This document shows, piece by piece, positions 38,431 through 50,546 of a stretch of 64,000 bases of DNA. Source of the DNA: Saccoglossus kowalevskii (lineage: Eukaryota > Hemichordata > Enteropneusta > Harrimaniidae); the NCBI RefSeq assembly GCF_000003605.2, contig NW_003144622.1, positions 1 to 64,000 on the forward strand. Reading direction: 5' to 3'. The translations under genes were made by a program, and so were the position numbers. Numbering within the stretch: position 1 is the stretch's first letter; each line of letters starts with the position of its first letter. The notes beneath the pieces are model-generated. The model ran no database searches. It had not been told where the DNA came from and worked only from the letters and a program-made list of their open reading frames with translations.

Positions 38431-39370
38431 TTTGACATCACAGGAAGAAAAAATGCAGAAATGTTGCCGAATATCTTTTCCATGTTTGTAATGAAAAAAA
38501 AAATTCAACAGCTCGTTTACCCGGGGAGTCTCCCATGCAAGTACAAACCACGCCCGAATTTGCTTTACTTTAAACATTTATCGGTCACCTAACCACACAA
38601 CAGCATAGATCATTTGAAATTAAGCAGAATTAGAGGCTATTTCAGGTTTTGGGATGTTTTAAAATCGATATCGTTTACACAAGTATCTTCTAGAATTGAC
38701 CTATGACCTCTTCATACTTGGAATAAGACTACGGTAATTTAACATCAATTTACGATATATTTATTCACATGTTCGAACTTTTAACCACGGGACTTGTTAA
38801 TATGATATCACAGGTAACAATCCCGAATGAAACTACCAACTTTGAAATCGTTTTTCACAACTTTGTAAGCAGTTTGTTGTCGACTTTCCGATGACTGTTG
38901 TGATAATCTGGTTATATATGAGGCATTCTCGGAATATTTACTTAATGTTTTATACATTTAACTGCGGGGTTGTCATGATAATGACTTAGGTTATATATAT
39001 ACAAGCAACTCCTCCAACATTTCTTTCGTGTTTTACAACTTTGCTCGCTGTTTTCTAACATTTTACAGTCAATTCACGTGACCATCTATAAACTGCTTTC
39101 AACTGGCTTTTAATAAACTTGTCGACTTTACAACTGCGCGTTTCTATAAGCCAACAACTCAGGTCATTTATACAAGTACATCTACAAACTTTGCAATAAC
39201 TTTGCAAAACTTTGCAATGACTTTGAGCAATTTTGCACGCCGCGTTAACAACATAAAACCCACTACGTGCCGACAGCATCAACAACTTGTACTTGAAAAT
39301 TAGAAGGAATTGCGAAACTTTTCTTTAGTTCAAAAAGTTACAAAAATGCCACGCTTTTTTGCTATAAATG
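38431..39370 (+). repeat. Satellite monomer 42, class C
   Basis: 940 bp. gtttacccggggag as in 34; gttttatacatttaac and a lengthened TATA run as in 35 and 36. It is therefore a mosaic of at least two C variants. Confidence 0.93.
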
Positions 39371-40263
39371 TTTGACATCACAGGAAGTAAAAATGCAGAA
39401 ATGTTGCCGAATATCTTTTCCATGTTTGTAATGAAAAAAGAAATTCAACAGCTCGTTTACTCGGGGAGTCTCCCATGCAAGTACAAACCACGCCCCATTG
39501 TGCTTTACTTTAAACATTTATCGGCCACCTAACCACACAATTGCATAGATCATTTGAAATTAAGCAGAATTAGAGGCTATTTCAGGTTTTGGGATGTTTT
39601 AAAATCGATATCGTTAACACAAGTATCTTCTAGAATTGACCTATGACCTCTGCATACTTGGAGTAAGACTACGGTAATTTAACATCAATTTACGATATAT
39701 TTATTCACATGTTCAAACTTTTAACCACGGGACTTCTTAATATGATATCACAGGTAACAATCCCGAATGAAACTACCAACTTTGAAATCGTTTTTCACAA
39801 CTTTGTAAGCAGTTTGTTGTCGACTTTCCGGTGACTGTTGTGATAATCTGTTTATATATGAGGCATAATAATAATGACTTAGGTTACATATATACAAGCA
39901 ACTCCGCCAACATTTCTTTCGTGTTTTACAACTTTGCTCGCTGTTTTCTAACATTTTACAGTCAACTCACGTGACCATCTATAAGCGGCTTTCAACTGGC
40001 TTTTAATAAACTTGTCGACTTTACAACTGCGCGTTTCTATAAGCCAACAACTCAGGTCATTTATGCAAGTACATCTACAAACTTTGCAATAACTTTGCAT
40101 AACTTTGCAATGACTTTGAACAATTTTGCACGCCGCGTTAACAACATAAAACCCACTACGTGCCGACAGCATCAACAACTTGTACTTGAAAATTAGAAGC
40201 AATTGCGAAACTTTTCTTTAGTTCAAAAAGTTATAAAAATGCCACGAATTTCTGCTATAAATG
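39371..40263 (+). repeat. Satellite monomer 43, class C with 47-nt deletion
   Basis: 893 bp, the shortest unit. About 47 bp are missing at gaggcataataataatg (near 39,866). The first half is a twin of monomer 32. Confidence 0.93.
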
Positions 40264-41204
40264 TTTGACATCACAGGAAGAAAAAATGCAGAAATGTTGC
40301 CGAATATCTTTTCAATGTATGAATGAAAAAAAAAATTCAACAGCTCGTTTACTCGGGGAGTCTCCCTGCAAGTACTAACCACGCCCGATTGTGCTTTACT
40401 TTAAACATTTATCGGTCACCTAACCACACAACTGCATAGATCATTTGAAATTAAGCAGAATTCGAGGCTATTTCAGGTTTTGGGATGTTTTAAAATCGAT
40501 ATCGTTTACACAAGTATCTTCTAGAATTGACCTATGACCTCTGCATACTTGGAGTAAGACTACGGTAATTTAACATCAATATCAATTTACGATATATTTA
40601 TTCACATGTTCGAACTTTTAACCATGGACTTGTTAATATGATATCACAGGTTAACAATCCCGAATGAAACTACCAACTTTGAAATCGTTTTTCACAACTT
40701 TGTAGCAGTTTGTTGTCGACTTTCCGGTGACTGTTGTGATAATCTGCTTATATATGAGGCATTCTCGGAACATTTACTTAATGTTTTCGAAATTTTACTG
40801 CGGGGTTGTTATGATAATGACTTAGGTTATATATACAAGCAACTCCGCCAACATTTCTTTCGTTTTTTCCAACTTTGCACGCTGTTTTCTAACATTTTAC
40901 AGTCAACTCACGTGAACATCTATAAGCTGCTTTCAAATGGCTTTTATTAAACTTGTCGACTTTAGAACTGCGCGTTTCTATAAGCCAACAACTTAGGTCA
41001 TTTATGCAAATACATCTACCAACTTTGCAATAACTTTGCACAACTTTGCAATGACTTTGAACAACTTTGCACGGTGCGCTAACAACTTAAAACCCACTAC
41101 GTGCCGACAGCATCAACAACTTGTACTTGAAAATTAGAAGGAATTTCGAAACTTTCCATTAGTTAAAAAAGTTACAAAAATGCCACGATTTTCTACAATA
41201 AATG
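40264..41204 (+). repeat. Satellite monomer 44, chimera class C then class A
   Basis: 941 bp. Six-base duplication in acatcaatatcaatttacg. The A part has gtgcgctaacaac, otherwise seen in monomers 22 and 65. Confidence 0.92.
40806..40862 (+). other. Class switch C to A inside monomer 44
   Basis: Up to gttgttatgataatg the bases are those of class C. From cgttttttccaactttgc onward (then gtgaacatc, tttcaaatggc) they are those of class A1-M1-T1. No length change marks the switch. Confidence 0.85.
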
Positions 41205-42945
41205 ATTGACATCACAGGAAGAAAAATGCAGAAATGTTGAAGTATATCTTTTCCATGTCTGTGATGAAACAAAAAAAAAATTCAACAGCTCGTTTACTCA
41301 GGGAGTCTCCCATGCAAGTACTAACCACGCCCGATTGCGCTTTACCTCAAACATTTATCGGTCACATAACCACACAACTGCATAGAAAACATGCAATTAG
41401 GCCGAATTCCCGGCTATTTCAGGTTTTGAGATGTTTTAAAATCGATATCGCCTACGCAAATATCTTCTAGAATTGACCTATGACATCTACATACTTGGAG
41501 TAAGACTACGGTAATTTAACATCAATTAACGAAATCTTTATTCACATTTTCGAACTTTTAACTACGGGACTTGTTAATATGATATCACAGGTAACAATGC
41601 CGAATGAAAATACCAACTTTGCAATCGCTTTTCACAACTTTGTAAGCAGTTTGTAGTCGACTTTTTGGTTGACTGTTGTGACAATCTGCTTACATATGAG
41701 GCATTCTCCGAACATTTACTTAATATTTTCGACATTTAACTTCAGGGTTGTCATGATAATGACTTAGGTTATATATACAAGCAACTCCGTCAACATTTCT
41801 TTCGTTTTTTACAACTTTGCACGCTGTTTTCTAACATTTTACAGTCAACTCACGTGAACATCTATAAGCTGCTTTCAAATGGCTTGTGTTAAACTTGTCG
41901 ACTTTAGAACTGCGCGTTTCTATAAGCCAACAACTTAGGTCATTTATACAAATACATCTACCAACTTTGCAATAACTTTGCACAACTTTGCAATGACTTT
42001 GAACAACTTTGCACGGTGCGTTAACAACTTAAAACCCACTACGTGCCGACAGCATCAACAACTTGTACTTGAAAATTAGAAGGAATTTCGAAACTTTCTA
42101 TTAGTTAAAAAAGTTGCAAAAATGCCACGATTTTCTACAATAAATGATTGACATCACAGGAAGAAAAATGCAGAAATGTTGAAGTATATCTTTTCCATGT
42201 CTGTGATGAAACAAAAAAAAATTCAACAGCTCGTTTACTCAGGGAGTCTCCCATGCAAGTACTAACCACGCCCGATTGCGCTTTACCTCAAACATTCATC
42301 GGTCACCTAACCACACAACTGCATAGAAAACATGCATTTAGGCCGAATTCCCGGCTATTTCAGGTTTTGAGATGTTTTAAAATCGATATCGTCTACGCAA
42401 ATATCTTCTAGAATTGACCTATGACATCTACATACTTGGAGTAAGACTACGGTAATTTAACATCAATTAACGAAATATTTATTCACATTTTCGAGCTTTT
42501 AACTATGGGACTTGTTAAAATGATATCACAGGTAACAATCCCAAATGAAAATACCAACTTTGCAATCGCTTTTCACAACTTTGTAAGCAGTTTGTAGTCG
42601 ACTTTTTGGTTGACTGTTGTGACAATCTGCTTACATATGAGGCATTCTCGGAACATTTACTTAATATTTTCGACATTTAACTTCAGGGTTGTCATGATAA
42701 TGACTTAGGTTATATATACAAGCAACTCCGCCAACATTTCTTTCGTTTTTTCCAACTTTGCACGCTGTTTTCTAACATTTTACAGTCAACTCACGTGAAC
42801 ATCTATAAGCTGCTATCAAATGGCTTGTATTAAACTTGTCGACTTTAGAACTGCGCGTTTCTATAAGCCAACAACTTAGGTTATTTATGCAAATACATCT
42901 ACTAACTTTGCAATAACTTTGCACAACTTTGCAATGACTTTGAAC
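40839..42945 (+). repeat. Satellite block A-II (monomers 44-46)
   Basis: A short island of class A (the 3' part of monomer 44, all of 45, most of 46) between class C and class B. It is A1-M1-T1. It carries the rarer marks ttaacttcaggg and ggcttgt, which are also seen in monomer 21, so its closest relatives are in block A-I rather than in adjacent sequence. Confidence 0.92.
41205..42146 (+). repeat. Satellite monomer 45, class A (A1-M1-T1)
   Basis: 942 bp. ggtcacataacc, aactacgggac and acttcaggg; tail ggcttgtgttaaac. Confidence 0.93.
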
Positions 42946-43087
42946 AACTTTGCACGGTGCGTTAACAACTTAAAACCCACTACGTGCCTACAGCATCAAC
43001 AACTTGTTCTTGAAAATTGGAAGGAATTTAGAAACTTTCCATTAGTTAAAAAAGTTACAAAAATGCCACGATTTTCTGCTATAAATG
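42147..43087 (+). repeat. Satellite monomer 46, chimera class A then class B
   Basis: 941 bp. A1-M1-T1 up to the phased tract, then class B (gtgcctacag, aaaattggaagg). Confidence 0.92.
42905..42990 (+). other. Class switch A to B inside monomer 46
   Basis: Upstream bases (gcaaatacatctac) are class A and downstream bases (gtgcctacag, gttcttgaaaattgg) are class B. The switch lies in or next to the phased AACTTTG tract, where the two classes are identical. Confidence 0.85.
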
Positions 43088-44935
43088 TTTGACATCACAG
43101 CAAAAAAAGATGCATATATGTTGCCGTATATCTTTTCCATGTATGTAATGAAAACAAAAATCAACAGCTCGTTTACCCGGGGAATGTCCCATGCAAGTAC
43201 TAACCACGCCCGAGTGTGCTTTACTTTAAACATTTATCGGTCACCTAACCACACAGCTGCATAGATCATTAGAAGTTAAGCCGAATTCGAGGATATTTCA
43301 GGTTTTGGGATGTTTTAAAATCGATATCGTTCACATAAGTTTCTTCTAGAATTGACCTATGACCTCTACATACTTGGAGTAAGACTACGGTGATTTAACA
43401 TCAATTTACGAAATATTTATTCCCATGTTCGACTTGTTAACATGATATCACAGGTAACAATCCCGAATGAAACTACCAACTTTGCAATCGCTTTTCACAA
43501 CTTTGTAAGCAGTTTGTTGTCGACTTTCCGGTGACTGTTGTGATAATCTGCTTATATATGAGGCATTCTCGGAACATTTACTTAATGTTTTCGAAATTTA
43601 ACTGCGGGGTTGTTATGATAATGACTTAGGTTATATATACAAGCAACTCCGCCAACATTTCTTTCGCTTTTTCCAACTTTGCACGCTGTTTTCTAACATT
43701 TTACAGTCAAGTCACGTGACCATTTATAAGCTGCTTTCAACTGGCTTTTATTAAACTTGTCGACTTTATAACTGCGCGTTTCTATAAGCCAACAACTTAG
43801 GTCATTTATGCAAACACATCTAACAACTTTGCAATAACTTTGCACAACTTTGCAATGACTTTGAACAACTTTGCAATGACTTTGAACAACTTTGCTCGGT
43901 GCGTTAACAACTTAAAACCCACTACGTGCCTACAGCCTCAACAACTTGTACTTGAAAATTGGAAGGAATTTCGAAACTTTCCATTAGTTAAAAAAGATAC
44001 AAAAATGCCACGATTTTCTGCTATAAATGTTTGACATCACAGGAAAAATAGATGCAGAAATGTTGCCGAATATCTTTTCCATGTTTGTAATGAAAAAAAA
44101 ACCAACAGCTCGTTTGCTCGGGAAATCTCCCATGCAAGTACTAACCACGACCGAGTGTGCTTTACTTTAAAGATTTATCTGTCACCTAACCACACAACAG
44201 CATAGATCATTTGAAATTAAGTCGAATTCGAGGCTATTTCAGGTTTTGGGATGTTTTAAAATCGATATTGTTAACATAAGTATCTTCTAGAATTGACCTA
44301 TGACCTCTACATACTTGGAGTAAGACTACGGTAATTTAACATCAATTTACGAAATATTTATTCACATGTTCGAACTTTTAACTATGGGACGTGTTAATAT
44401 GATATCACATGTAACAATCCCGAATGAAACTACCAACTTTGCAATCGCTTTTCACAACTTTGTAAGCAGTTTGTTGTCGACTTTCCAGTGACTGTTGTGA
44501 TAATCTTCTTCTATATGAGGCATTCCCGGAACATTTACTTAATGTTTTCGAAATTTAACTGCGGGGTTGTTATGATAATGACTTACGTTATATATACAAG
44601 CAACTCCGCCAACATTTCTATCGTTTTTTCCAACTTTGCACGCTGTTTTATAACATTTTACAGTCAACTCACGTAAACTTCTAAAAGCTGCTTTCAACTA
44701 GCTTTTATTAAACTTGTCGACTTTATAACTGCACGTTTCTATAAGCCAACAACTTAGGTCATTTATGCAAACACATCTAACAACTTTGCAATAACTTTGC
44801 ACAACTTTGCAATGACTTTTTACAACTTTGCACGGTGCGTTAACAACCTACAACCCACTACGTGCCTACAGGATCAACAGCTTGTACTTGAAAATTGGAA
44901 GGAATTTCGAAACTTTCCATTAGTTAAAAAAGTTA
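42960..44935 (+). repeat. Roughly 2-kb duplicated block, copy 1
   Basis: It matches 45747-47710 at a constant offset of 2,787 bp, with about seven single-base differences that I could find. It includes both the 16-nt loss and the 21-nt gain of monomer 47. Monomer 49, between the copies, is a different B variant. Confidence 0.88.
43088..44029 (+). repeat. Satellite monomer 47, class B, 16-nt deletion plus 21-nt gain
   Basis: 942 bp. The loss near 43,430 is balanced by a tandem gain of caatgactttgaac plus aactttg (21 nt) in the phased tract near 43,860. Twin of monomer 50 at +2,787. Confidence 0.93.
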
Positions 44936-44965
44936 CAAAAATGCCACGATTTTCTGCTATAAATG
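44030..44965 (+). repeat. Satellite monomer 48, class B
   Basis: 936 bp. No 16-nt deletion. cgggaaatctccc, cacgaccgagtg and atttatctgtcacc recur in 51 and in the first half of 52. Confidence 0.93.
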
Positions 44966-45874
44966 TTTGACATTACAGGAAAAAAAGATGCAGAAATGTT
45001 GCCATATATCTTTTCCATGTTTGTAATGAAAAAAAAATCAACAGCTCGTTTGCTCGGGGAATCTTCCATGCAAATACTAACCACGCCCGATTGTGCTTTA
45101 CTTTAAACATTTATCGGTCACCTAACCACACAACTGCACAGATCATTAGAAATTAATCCGAATTCGAGGCTATTTCAGGTTTTGGGATGTTTTAAAATCG
45201 ATATCGTTTACATAAGTATCTTCTAGAATTGACCTATGACCTCTACATACTTGGAGTAAGACTACGGTGATTTAACATCAATTTACGAAATATTTATTCA
45301 CATGTTCGACTTGTTAATATGATATCACATGTAACAATCCGGAATGAAACTACCAACTTTGCAATCGCTTTTCACAACTTTGTAAGCAGTTTGTTGTCGA
45401 CTTTCCGGTGACTGTTGTGATAATCTGCTTATATATGAGGCATTCTCGGAACATTTACTTAATGTTTTCGAAATTTAACTGCGGAGTTGTTATGAAAATG
45501 ACTTAGGTTATATATATAAGCAACTCTGCCAACATTTCTTTCGTTTTTTCCAACTTTGCACGCTGTTTTCTAACATTTTACAGTCAACTTACGTGACCAT
45601 CTATAAGCTGCTTTCAACTGACTTTTATTAAACTTGTCGACTTTACAACTGCGCGTTTCTATAAGCCAACAACTTAGGTCATTTATGCAAACACATCTAA
45701 CAACTTTGCTCAACTTTGCAATGACTTTGAACAACTTTGCACGGTGCGTTAACAACTTAAAACCCACTACGTGCCTACAGCATCAACAACTTGTTCTTGA
45801 AAATTGGAAGGAATTTAGAAACTTTCCATTAGTTAAAAAAGTTACAAAAATGCCACGATTTTCTGCTATAAATG
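44966..45874 (+). repeat. Satellite monomer 49, class B, 16-nt deletion plus about 11-nt contraction
   Basis: 909 bp. The phased tract reads aactttgctcaactttg, one unit short. cagtcaacttacgtg removes the E-box. Confidence 0.93.
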
Positions 45875-47710
45875 TTTGACATCACAGCAAAAAAAGATGC
45901 ATATATGTTGCCGTATATCTTTTCCATGTTTGTAATGAAAACAAAAATCAACAGCTCGTTTACCCGGGGAATGTCCCATGCAAGTACTAACCACGCCCGA
46001 GTGTGCTTTACTTTAAACATTTATCGGTCACCTAACCACACAGCTGCATAGATCATTAGAAGTTAAGCCGAATTCGAGGATATTTCAGGTTTTGGGATGT
46101 TTTAAAATCGATATCGTTCACATAAGTTTCTTCTAGAATTGACCTATGACCTCTACATACTTGGAGTAAGACTACGGTGATTTAACATCAATTTACGAAA
46201 TATTTATTCCCATGTTCGACTTGTTAACATGATATCACAGGTAACAATCCCGAATGAAACTACCAACTTTGCAATCGCTTTTCAAAACTTTGTAAGCAGT
46301 TTGTTGTCGACTTTCCGGTGACTGTTGTGATAATCTGCTTATATATGAGGCATTCTCGGAACATTTACTTAATGTTTTCGAAATTTAGCTGCGGGGTTGT
46401 TATGATAATGACTTAGGTTATATATACAAGCAACTCCGCCAACATTTCTTTCGCTTTTTCCAACTTTGCACGCTGTTTTCTAACATTTTACAGTCAAGTC
46501 ACGTGACCATTTATAAGCTGCTTTCAACTGGCTTTTATTAAACTTGTCGACTTTATAACTGCGCGTTTCTATAAGCCAACAACTTAGGTCATTTATGCAA
46601 ACACATCTAACAACTTTGCAATAACTTTGCACAACTTTGCAATGACTTTGAACAACTTTGCAATGACTTTGAACAACTTTGCTCGGTGCGTTAACAACTT
46701 AAAACCCACTACGTGCCTACAGCCTCAACAACTTGTACTTGAAAATTGGAAGGAATTTCGAAACTTTCCATTAGTTAAAAAAGATACAAAAATGCTACGA
46801 TTTTCTGCTATAAATGTTTGACATCACAGGAAAAATAGATGCAGAAATGTTGCCGAATATCTTTTCCATGTTTGTAATGAAAAAAAAACCAACAGCTCGT
46901 TTGCTCGGGAAATCTCCCATGCAAGTACTAACCACGACCGAGTGTGCTTTACTTTAAACATTTATCTGTCACCTAACCACACAACAGCATAGATCATTTG
47001 AAATTAAGTCGAATTCGAGGCTATTTCAGGTTTTGGGATGTTTTAAAATCGATATTGTTAACATAAGTATCTTCTAGAATTGACCTATGACCTCTACATA
47101 CTTGGAGTAAGACTACGGTAATTTAACATCAATTTACGAAATATTTATTCACATGTTCGAACTTTTAACTATGGGACGTGTTAATATGATATCACATGTA
47201 ACAATCCCGAATGAAACTACCAACTTTGCAATCGCTTTTCACAACTTTGTAAGCAGTTTGTTGTCGACTTTCCAGTGACTGTTGTGATAATCTTCTTCTA
47301 TATGAGGCATTCCCGGAACATTTACTTAATGTTTTCGAAATTTAACTGCGGGGTTGTTATGATAATGACTTACGTTATATATACAAGCAACTCCGCCAAC
47401 ATTTCTATCGTTTTTTCCAACTTTGCACGCTGTTTTATAACATTTTACAGTCAACTCACGTAAACTTCTAAAAGCTGCTTTCAACTAGCTTTTATTAAAC
47501 TTGTCGACTTTATAACTGCACGTTTCTATAAGCCAACAACTTAGGTCATTTATGCAAACACATCTAACAACTTTGCAATAACTTTGCACAACTTTGCAAT
47601 GACTTTGAACAACTTTGCACGGTGCGTTAACAACCTACAACCAACTACGTGCCTACAGGATCAACAGCTTGTACTTGAAAATTGGAAGGAATTTCGAAAC
47701 TTTCCATTAG
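45747..47710 (+). repeat. Roughly 2-kb duplicated block, copy 2
   Basis: Second copy of the block at 42960-44935. Identity ends near gttaaaaaagatac, where monomer 52 continues as a further 48/51-like unit. Confidence 0.88.
45875..46816 (+). repeat. Satellite monomer 50, class B (twin of 47)
   Basis: 942 bp. The same 16-nt loss and 21-nt gain as monomer 47. Confidence 0.93.
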
Positions 47711-47752
47711 TTAAAAAAGATACAAAAATGCCACGATTTTCTGCTATAAATG
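46817..47752 (+). repeat. Satellite monomer 51, class B (twin of 48)
   Basis: 936 bp. Differs from 48 at only a few bases by eye (for example ttaaacattt for ttaaagattt). Confidence 0.93.
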
Positions 47753-48688
47753 TTTGACATCACAGGAAAAATAGATGCAGAAATGTTGCCGAATATCTTT
47801 TCCATGTTTGTAATGAAAAAAAAACCAACAGCTCGTTTGCTCGGGAAATCTCCCATGCAAGTACTAACCACGACCGAGTGTGCTTTACTTTAAAGATTTA
47901 TCTGTCACCTAACCACACAACAGCATAGATCATTTGAAATTAAGTCGAATTCGAGGCTATTTCAGGTTTTGGGATGTTTTAAAATCGATATTGTTAACAT
48001 AAGTATCTTCTAGAATTGACCTATGACCTCTACATACTTGGAGTAAGACTACGGTGATTTAACATCAATTTACGAAATATTTATTCACATGTTCGAACTT
48101 TTAACTATGGGACGTGTTAATATGATATCACATGTAACAATCCCGAATGAAACTACCAACTTTGCAATCGCTTTTCACAACTTTGTAAGCAGTTAGTTGT
48201 CGACTTTCCGGTGACTGTTGTGATAATCTGCTTATATATGAGGCATTCTCGGAACATTTACTTAATGTTTTCGAAATTTAACTGCGGGGTTGTTATGATA
48301 ATGACTTAGGTTATATATACAAGCAACTCCGCCAACATTTCTTTCGTTTTTTCCAACTTTGCACGCTGTTTTCTAACATTTTACAGTCAACTCACGTGAA
48401 CTTCTAAAACCTGCTTTCAACTAGCTTTTATTAAACTTGTCGACTTTATAACTGCACGTTTCCATAAGCCAACAACTTAGGACATTTATGCAAACACATC
48501 TAACAACTTTGCAATAACTTTGCACAACTTTGCAATGACTTTGAACAACTTTGCACGGTGCGTTAACAACTTAAAACCCACTACGTGCCTACAGCATCAA
48601 CAACTTGTACTTGAAAATTGGAAGGAATTTCGAAACTTTCCATTAGTTAAAAAAGTTACACAAATGCCACGATTTTCTGCTATAAATG
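47753..48688 (+). repeat. Satellite monomer 52, class B
   Basis: 936 bp. The first about 430 bp are the 48/51 variant; after gcagttagttgtcg it follows another B variant (cttctaaaacctgc). Confidence 0.93.
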
Positions 48689-49608
48689 TTTGACATCACA
48701 GCAAAAAAAGATGCATAAATGTCGCCGTATATCTTTTCCATGTTTGTAATGAAAACAAAAATCAACAGCTCGTTTGCCCGGGGAATCTCCCATGCAAGAA
48801 CTAACCACGCCCGAGTGTGCTTTACTTTAAACATTTATCGGTCACCTAACCACACAACTGCATAGATCATTAGAAATGAATCCGAATTCGAGGCTATTTC
48901 AGGTTTTGGGATGTTTTAAAATCGATATCGTTTACATAAGTATCTTCTAGAATTGACCTATGACCTCTACATACTTGGAGTAAGAGTACGGTGATTTAAC
49001 ATCAATTTACGAAATATTTATTCACATGTTCGACTTGCTAACATGATATCACATGTAACAATCCCGAAGGAAACTACCAACTTTGCAATCGCTTTTCACA
49101 ACTTTGTAAGCAGTTTGTTGTCGACTTTCTGGTGACTGTTGTGATAATCTGCTTATATATGAGGCATTCTTGGAACATTTACTTAATATTTTCGAAATTT
49201 AACTGCGGGGTTGTTATGATAATGACTTAGGTTATATATACAAGCAACTCCGCCAACATTTCTTTCGTTTTTTCCAACCTTGCACGCTGTTTTCTACCAT
49301 TTTACAGTCAACTCACGTGACCATCTATAAGTTGCTTTAAACTGGCTTTTATTAAATTGTCGACTTTATAACTGCGCGATTCTATAAGCCAACTACTTAG
49401 GTCATTTATGCAAATACATCTAACAACTTTGCAATAACTTTGCACAACTTTGCAATGACTTTGAACAACTTTGCACGGTGCGTTAACAATTTAAAACCTA
49501 CTACGTGCCTACAACATCAATAACTTGTACTTGAAAATTAGAAGGAATTTCGAAACTTTTCATAAGTTAAACAAGTTACAAAAATGCCACGATTTTCTAC
49601 TATAAATG
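48689..49608 (+). repeat. Satellite monomer 53, class B with 16-nt deletion
   Basis: 920 bp. gatgcataaatgtcgcc and private changes (cccgaaggaaac, aaccttgcacg). It ends with the A-like ttctactataaatgattg. Confidence 0.93.
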
Positions 49609-50546
49609 ATTGACATCCCAGGAAGAAAAAAATGCGGAAATGTTGCCGTATATCTTTTCCATGTTTGTGTTGAAAAAAAAATTCAACAGCTCGTTTACTC
49701 GGGGAGTCTCCCATGCAAGTACTAACCACGCCCGATCGTGCTTTACTTTAAACATTTATCGGTCACCTAACCAGGCAACTGCAACGATCATTTGAAATTA
49801 AGCCGAATTCGCGGCTATTTCAGGTTTTGGGATGTTTTAAAATCGATATCGTTTACACAAGTATCTTCTAGAATTAACCTATGACCTCTACATACTTGGC
49901 GTAAGACTACGGTGATTTAACATCAATTTACGAAATATTTATTCACATGTTCGAACTTTTAACTATGGGACGTGTTAATATGATATCACATGTAACAATC
50001 CCGAATGAAACTACCAACTTTGCAATCGCTTTTCACAACTTTGTAAGCAGTTTGTTGTCGACTTTCCAGTGACTGTTGTGATAATCTGCTTCTATATGAG
50101 GCATTCCCGGAACATTTACTTAATGTTTTCGAAATTTAACTGCGGGGTTGTTATGATAATGACTTAGGTTATATATACAAGCAACTCCGCCAACATTTCT
50201 TTCGTTTTTTACAACTTTGCACGCTGTTTTCTAACATTTTACAGTCAAGTCACGTGACCATATATAAGCTGCTTTCAACTGGCTTTTATTAAACTTGTCG
50301 ACTTTATAACTGCGCGTTTCTATAAGCCAACAACTTAGGTCATTTATGCAAACATATCTAACAACTTTGCAATAACTTTGCACAACTTTGCAATGACTTT
50401 GAACAACTTTGCACGGTGCGTTAACAACATAAAACCCACTACGTGCCGACAGCATCAACAACTTGTACTTGAAAATTGGAAGGAATTTCGAAACTTTCCA
50501 TTAGTTAAAAAAGTTACAAAAATGCCACGATTTTCTGCTATAAATA
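49609..50546 (+). repeat. Satellite monomer 54, divergent 5' half, class B 3' half
   Basis: 938 bp. The 5' half has many private bases (gacatcccagg, gtttgtgttgaaa, cccgatcgtgc, accaggcaactgcaacg) and mixes A-like and C-like marks. The rest is ordinary B. Confidence 0.92.

Larger units (their letters stand above)
27586..40838 (+). repeat. Satellite block C (monomers 30-44)
   Basis: Class C monomers, mostly 929-940 bp, marked by aagtacatctacaaac, tttgaaatcgc, ggcttttaataaac, agatcatttgaaattaag and cttttctttagttc. Sub-variants exist: one with tatacacgagcaactcc and acaactttgctcgc, one with an extra TA in the TATATA run and gttttatacatttaac. These are mixed inside single monomers. The block begins inside monomer 30 and ends inside monomer 44. 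Confidence 0.93.
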
